Shown: positions 59,659 to 64,000 of the stretch, one piece after another
How the letters are laid out: the number at the start of each line of letters is the position of its first letter
Position numbering within the stretch: position 1 is the first letter of the stretch
From: Ceratodon purpureus
Taxonomy: Eukaryota; Streptophyta; Bryopsida; Pseudoditrichales; Ditrichaceae
Assembly: GCA_014871385.1 (NCBI GenBank)
Contig: CM026426.1
Span: forward strand, 57,886,089 to 57,950,088
Length of the DNA: 64,000 bases
Direction: 5' to 3'
Notes under the pieces: model-generated
The model's database searches: none
Seen by the model: the letters and a program-made list of their open reading frames with translations, nothing else
What the model was told of the DNA's origin: nothing
Made by a program: the position numbers and the translations under genes

Positions 59659-62600
59659 ATGTTTCAGAAGGGTTGTGCGTGAGATGGAGGTGCTGGTCCC
59701 TTTTTGTCTAGAGTTTTGAGTTCAATGATACTGGCTGTGGCGTTTTCTTTCCTTGTGCTTGTTGAGGCCTCGACGCCCACGAGGTTTTGCATGTCTTGAG
59801 TGACTGAACACATAGGAATAGCGTTCCTGACTTGATGTGCTCCAACGTTCTCAAGTGGGTGCTTCTTCTGATGTCTGAATTCTGACTTACCGTGTTTCCT
59901 TCATATATGTATGTATGAAGTCCTCACAATCATGTACTTCATCCGATCCATTTCTCTGGGAAAGAATTCTTGTGGTTGTATTCTGTCTCTTTCTTCGTCT
60001 CCCTTGAATCTTGATTTCCGAAGTCAATTTGCTTGGCTTGTTACATAAGGTGGAGGCACCCATAGCCGACCAACCACTTACTGTTCAAAATCTCAGGAGA
60101 TCTAGAAGAAAGTATCAAGCATGATTGGTAGAAAGGGAATCAAAGGGAATCATACTGGAATAATTTGGTAGTAGCATAGTGATAAGTTTTGGTGTCATGG
60201 TGGTCAGTTTTAGGTGGGCCTACAAATTGGTCATATGTATTACAAGAAAAATGTCTTTCAAAATTTATAGTAAATTAAATATTGAAGTAAACATGACATT
60301 TAAACTTGCATATCTCCTTAAACTTATCTCCCCTTCAAGGAAAAATCTCCCTCAACTTATACACCTCCAATCTTAGTGGTAAATCACGTAAACCGGGTGT
60401 CCGGGTATATAAAGTGGGGACAGATTCTCACCATTCCGAACCCTATTCCTGTGAGGCCTCTCCACCTCTCTTGGAGCTCTCGAGGAATCAGAACCCTAGT
60501 TCAAGATACTAGTTCAAAAGGGCGAGGTAACCTGGGGAGTGAGCCCTGGACTTCCGGTTTAACTGGTCGGTTACAGGTGCCTCCACCTTTCCGCGCTATA
60601 AACCGTATGCTTCTATACTGTGAAAGGTGCCCTGTGATGCCCGAGCTCATTTTCGAACAAGTACTTCGAGCTAGAATTCTCTGGAGGTGGCTGTTACGCT
60701 TTTCGATTTGTCTCGTGATTTGATCAGAGTCTCATACCTCGCAGCATTGCACCCACCGAGTTCTTGTTCTTGTTCCTGGCGATCTTGTTCTGCCGTGATC
60801 TGAGTGGTAATTTTATTCGTTTTCGATTCAAGTTCCTTGATACCCTAACGATATCTACTACAGTATAGTGATGGTTTCGTAAGTTCACTATTTTGTCAGA
60901 AGCTAACAAAGCACAATTTCAAAAACGTCAATGTGGTTTCCCAGCGATACTGAGACATCAAAGCATCATGTACTGCAGTACATATGACAAGTTGACATCA
61001 TGACTGAACAGGTTATGTTTGTAGCATACCTGAGTTTTCCATGAGTTTTTGGTGAGATTTATTTGTTTCAGATTTGTGACAACTACTATTTGCCGTGCTG
61101 TAGACACCTCGCGTATGACAATCAAGTGAGGTGTGACATCCTCAGACTTGGATTCTACAAATCCTCCTCTCCTCTTTTTCACTTCCCCCTATGCCTTCAA
61201 AGCTACATAACTGCAACTTTTGCTAATTGGTAATAGAAATATTCTGCAGTTCGTGTATTGGGATTACATCACTTGTGAGTCGCACCTTCATCTTGTATTT
61301 TGTTTGTACCTCGGCCACTCCCGACTTCATGATGTTCTGACTGTGAACCATACCGCCTTCGCCTGCGTCACTTCTTTGTTTTTGATTTCTGAATATTCTC
61401 AGTAAACACCCCACACTGAAGATGACTGGACGTCCCCCCCCATATAACCCGGGCGAGCCTTGCTCAGTGCAGATTACAGACCCCACTTAGTGCAGATTGC
61501 AATGATTTAATTTCCTTATGAATTCTGATTGGTTTTATTAGCGTTGCGTACACTACTTACCACGAACTTGTCATTTTCAAGGCGTGGGCAGTTCTTCCGT
61601 GTCTGTGGAATCTAGGCTGGACGGTGCTCCGGAGAGGTTGCAATGGGACCTGGTATTATGGTAAACCATCCTATTTCCGACAGAGATATGAAACCAACAG
61701 TAGTTAATTTTCTATTATCGCATGTGCATAAGTTGATTACCGGCATGTTGAGTGCATGATGCAAATTTTAGACATGTACGCCGGAAATAGGTACAATAAT
61801 GAACGATTTCAGAATCCTTTGAATATGTCTATAGATATCCAATTTGGCGCTCATTAATGACTGCGTATCGAAAAATGGATTACTTTGGTACACATGGGAT
61901 TACTTTGGATTACTTTGGTACACTTTGGTACACATGATTTCTTCGCCATCGGTTCATGGAATGGCGGATATGGGCACTTTTGCAACCCCTTTTCAGATGA
62001 ACAGGGAGTGGCCACCACATGCCTTGCTTGACAGTTTAACCTTTTTCTAATTTTTCACTGTAGTAATTTTGTTAATTACAGACTAATTTGGAAAAATATT
62101 ACGATACTTGCAATGCATTCAGAATACTTTTTGACATCTTTGAAAAATCTTTTCCACCTAAAATTTTGTTGCCAACATACTTCAGTTACAAATCGTGTTA
62201 GAAAGAGGATGGTTTACCATATTTGCCACGCATCACATCCGGACCAGCAACTGTCCTACATATTGTTCATTGGAGTTTCATCCCACTAGATCTCTGTTGC
62301 TTCGTCGTTTTGCTGAGCAAGCCTTGTGCTGCCAAAGTACTTGGATCTTGAAATTCCAATTGCACTTCAAGTTAAGGAAAAGTTGTATTGTCTCTTTAAA
62401 TTTAAGACAATACTTTCGTGTACTGCTCTACTTTGTTCTTGGTCTATCAATCATGCATTGCATCCTAGTGCTTGTGCTTCTAAAAACTCCACATATGGGT
62501 TGATCATCTGTACTACAAGATTAGGGTAAGATGGAATGCAGCTTAGGGTTGCAGCTACTCTATATAATTGGTCTTGCATAATCTAAATCAATCTTTGTAG

Positions 62601-64000
62601 TGCAATATCTATAAAGCTTGCATCGTGTATGACAATGTCTTTCACTTGTATTGATGTGGTGTTTGTATATTTGGTGGGAGGGATGATTTTTAGGCGGTTT
62701 TTTCACTGTCTAGTTTAGAATTGTAGGTTTAGCAAATTCTTTTCAAATGGCTGCAAGAGACAATCTCTCAAGTGCTGATTTGGATTGCTGCATTGTTCCT
62801 ACTCATTTGTATAGAAAGGATTCGAATTGGCCTCTAATTTCCAATCTAGGATGTGAATTAGGTGCAGCCTTTGTTGACTTGACCATTGTCATGGAGATGG
62901 AATTGATGGAAAGATTGAAAGGGTATCTATGGTGAATGCTAGAAATTTGAAACCTAACACTACGGGTCCAAAGTGTATTGCCCTCTCTATTGGTAAGGCA
63001 TACAATTTCAATATGGATTCCAACGATGTGGCGTTAGGGTCCCAATTCAGTTCTATAGAATACTAGCAGAGTTATAATCCCAGTCTTGTACCCGGAGAAC
63101 GCTTTAATTATATTGATATGACTCGGCCAATCATGTAAGGTCAATCTGCCTATTCTCGAGCACCGTCCTATTTCCGATTCCTACTAACCCATATTAAACC
63201 GAGCATAATTCCACCCAAAGTGGAGCTCACGATTACTTGCTTCTTATACACTTGCTAAGTGTCTTTTTCACACTGGGTGATTCTTGTTTACAAATAGGTG
63301 GGCATTACTGGAGAATAAGAAGGAAAGTCTACAGTTTCATGCCCCACCTATGTCCGATACTTTTTTACTACATTTGCTAATGTAAAGAAAAAAGTTCATG
63401 TTGCCTATTTGTAAAAAAACTATAAGAATTCTTTAAATGCCCAGGAATAAGCAGACTAACATTATATTTAGAAGCAGATTCAGAGTACAAGTCATGCAAA
63501 CACGCCCTATAGTCCATACATGATAATATTTATTGAAGACAGTGACAAAGATTGTAGTGTGTTATCCAAGGATTTAGAGAGTAGGTGATTCTAGTCACAT
63601 AGAGAAGTTAGAACGAGCTAGTAGTTTGTCTATCGGTAGAAGTGATACAGTTTCCAAATCGAAGGTTCAAAGAGGTCCAACCGTAAAACATTGACGTGGT
63701 TTGTAGCAAGAGTTCGCAGGTTGTTAAGGAGCCCAATTTAGTACCTCAAGATGCGACAGCAAAGAATAGTGACTTACAAAAAAGATGCGGAACTTCATAA
63801 CAGCAGTACTAGATAGACTGAAGAAACTCCACCGAGATTTGGAGGTGGCCTTTATGTTGATCACGGGGTCCGAAGAGGGCTTGATGTACCTCTCCACTTA
63901 TTAGTCTTGTAGATGATGTGGAGGCTGAAGAATATCCCTATCAGAGATCTAAACAAGAAGAAAAGTTGCTCAAGCAACTTCGTGATATGAAGCAAACCCC
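59659..64000. other. 3' flank and intergenic DNA, no supported gene
   Basis: The cyclophilin 3' UTR presumably occupies the first few hundred bases. A clear TATATAAAG at 60406-60414 could be a promoter for a plus-strand transcript, but no convincing reading frame follows. The frame at 62747-62935 (MAARDNLSSADLDCCIVPTH) is short and unrecognised. Confidence 0.45.
61878..61935. repeat. short imperfect tandem repeat
   Basis: GGATTACTTTGGTACACAT and shortened forms of it (GGATTACTTT, GGTACACTTT) are repeated several times in about 60 bp. Confidence 0.7.

Noticed and set aside
60390..60600. A duplicated copy of the cyclophilin promoter region (shared CCGGTTTAAC and CCTCTCC words near TATA-like boxes)
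   Set aside because: Similarity is limited to short words and does not extend. Chance or common promoter composition is enough.

Overview
The window is nuclear DNA of a land plant. The best-supported host gene is a spliced RS-domain nuclear cyclophilin of the plant CYP63/CYP95 type. The transposons are also of plant type: CACTA Tnp2 with DUF4218 and DUF4216, and a Transposase_24 partner. The gene style and the dense nested transposons would suit a bryophyte or another seedless plant. That placement is inference, and no species is claimed.

Layout. (1) 1-12 kb, plus-strand genes: an FCP1-like HAD protein whose 5' end lies outside the window, a small basic serine-rich protein, and a long decaying multi-exon gene (about 2.67-9.31 kb). 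The last three exons of that gene encode a permuted (beta-class) DNA methyltransferase fold. An unrecognised 210-residue reading frame follows at 10.8-11.4 kb. A 1345-bp non-autonomous CACTA element has split one exon of the methyltransferase-like gene. The region also carries copies of a 14-bp GC-rich palindrome (TGGCGCCGGCGCCA type). (2) 12-14.1 kb: AT-rich intergenic DNA. (3) 14129-22227: a complete, apparently young Mutator-like element with 339-bp inverted repeats, a 9-bp target duplication, and two intact convergent genes. It sits inside the remnant of another CACTA-family element that ends at 22375. (4) 22.4-24.5 kb and 43.3-51.4 kb: old AT-rich decayed DNA, once contiguous, with a decayed PIF1-like helicase at 48.5-50.2 kb. 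(5) 24522-43313: an 18.8-kb CACTA element bounded by matching termini and a 3-bp target duplication. It carries a Tnp2 gene on the minus strand, a divergent TnpA-like gene on the plus strand and a third gene for a charged acidic protein. All three carry premature stops or frameshifts. (6) 51.4-59.7 kb: the cyclophilin gene, 13 coding exons, 790 residues by my splice model. (7) 59.7-64 kb: no gene I can support.

The most unusual content is the methyltransferase-fold gene with altered motifs, the recurring GC palindrome around it, and the two multi-gene elements. Exon boundaries were placed by eye from GT/AG sites and reading-frame continuity. Junctions may be off by a base or two, and family names rest on motif recognition rather than on a database search.
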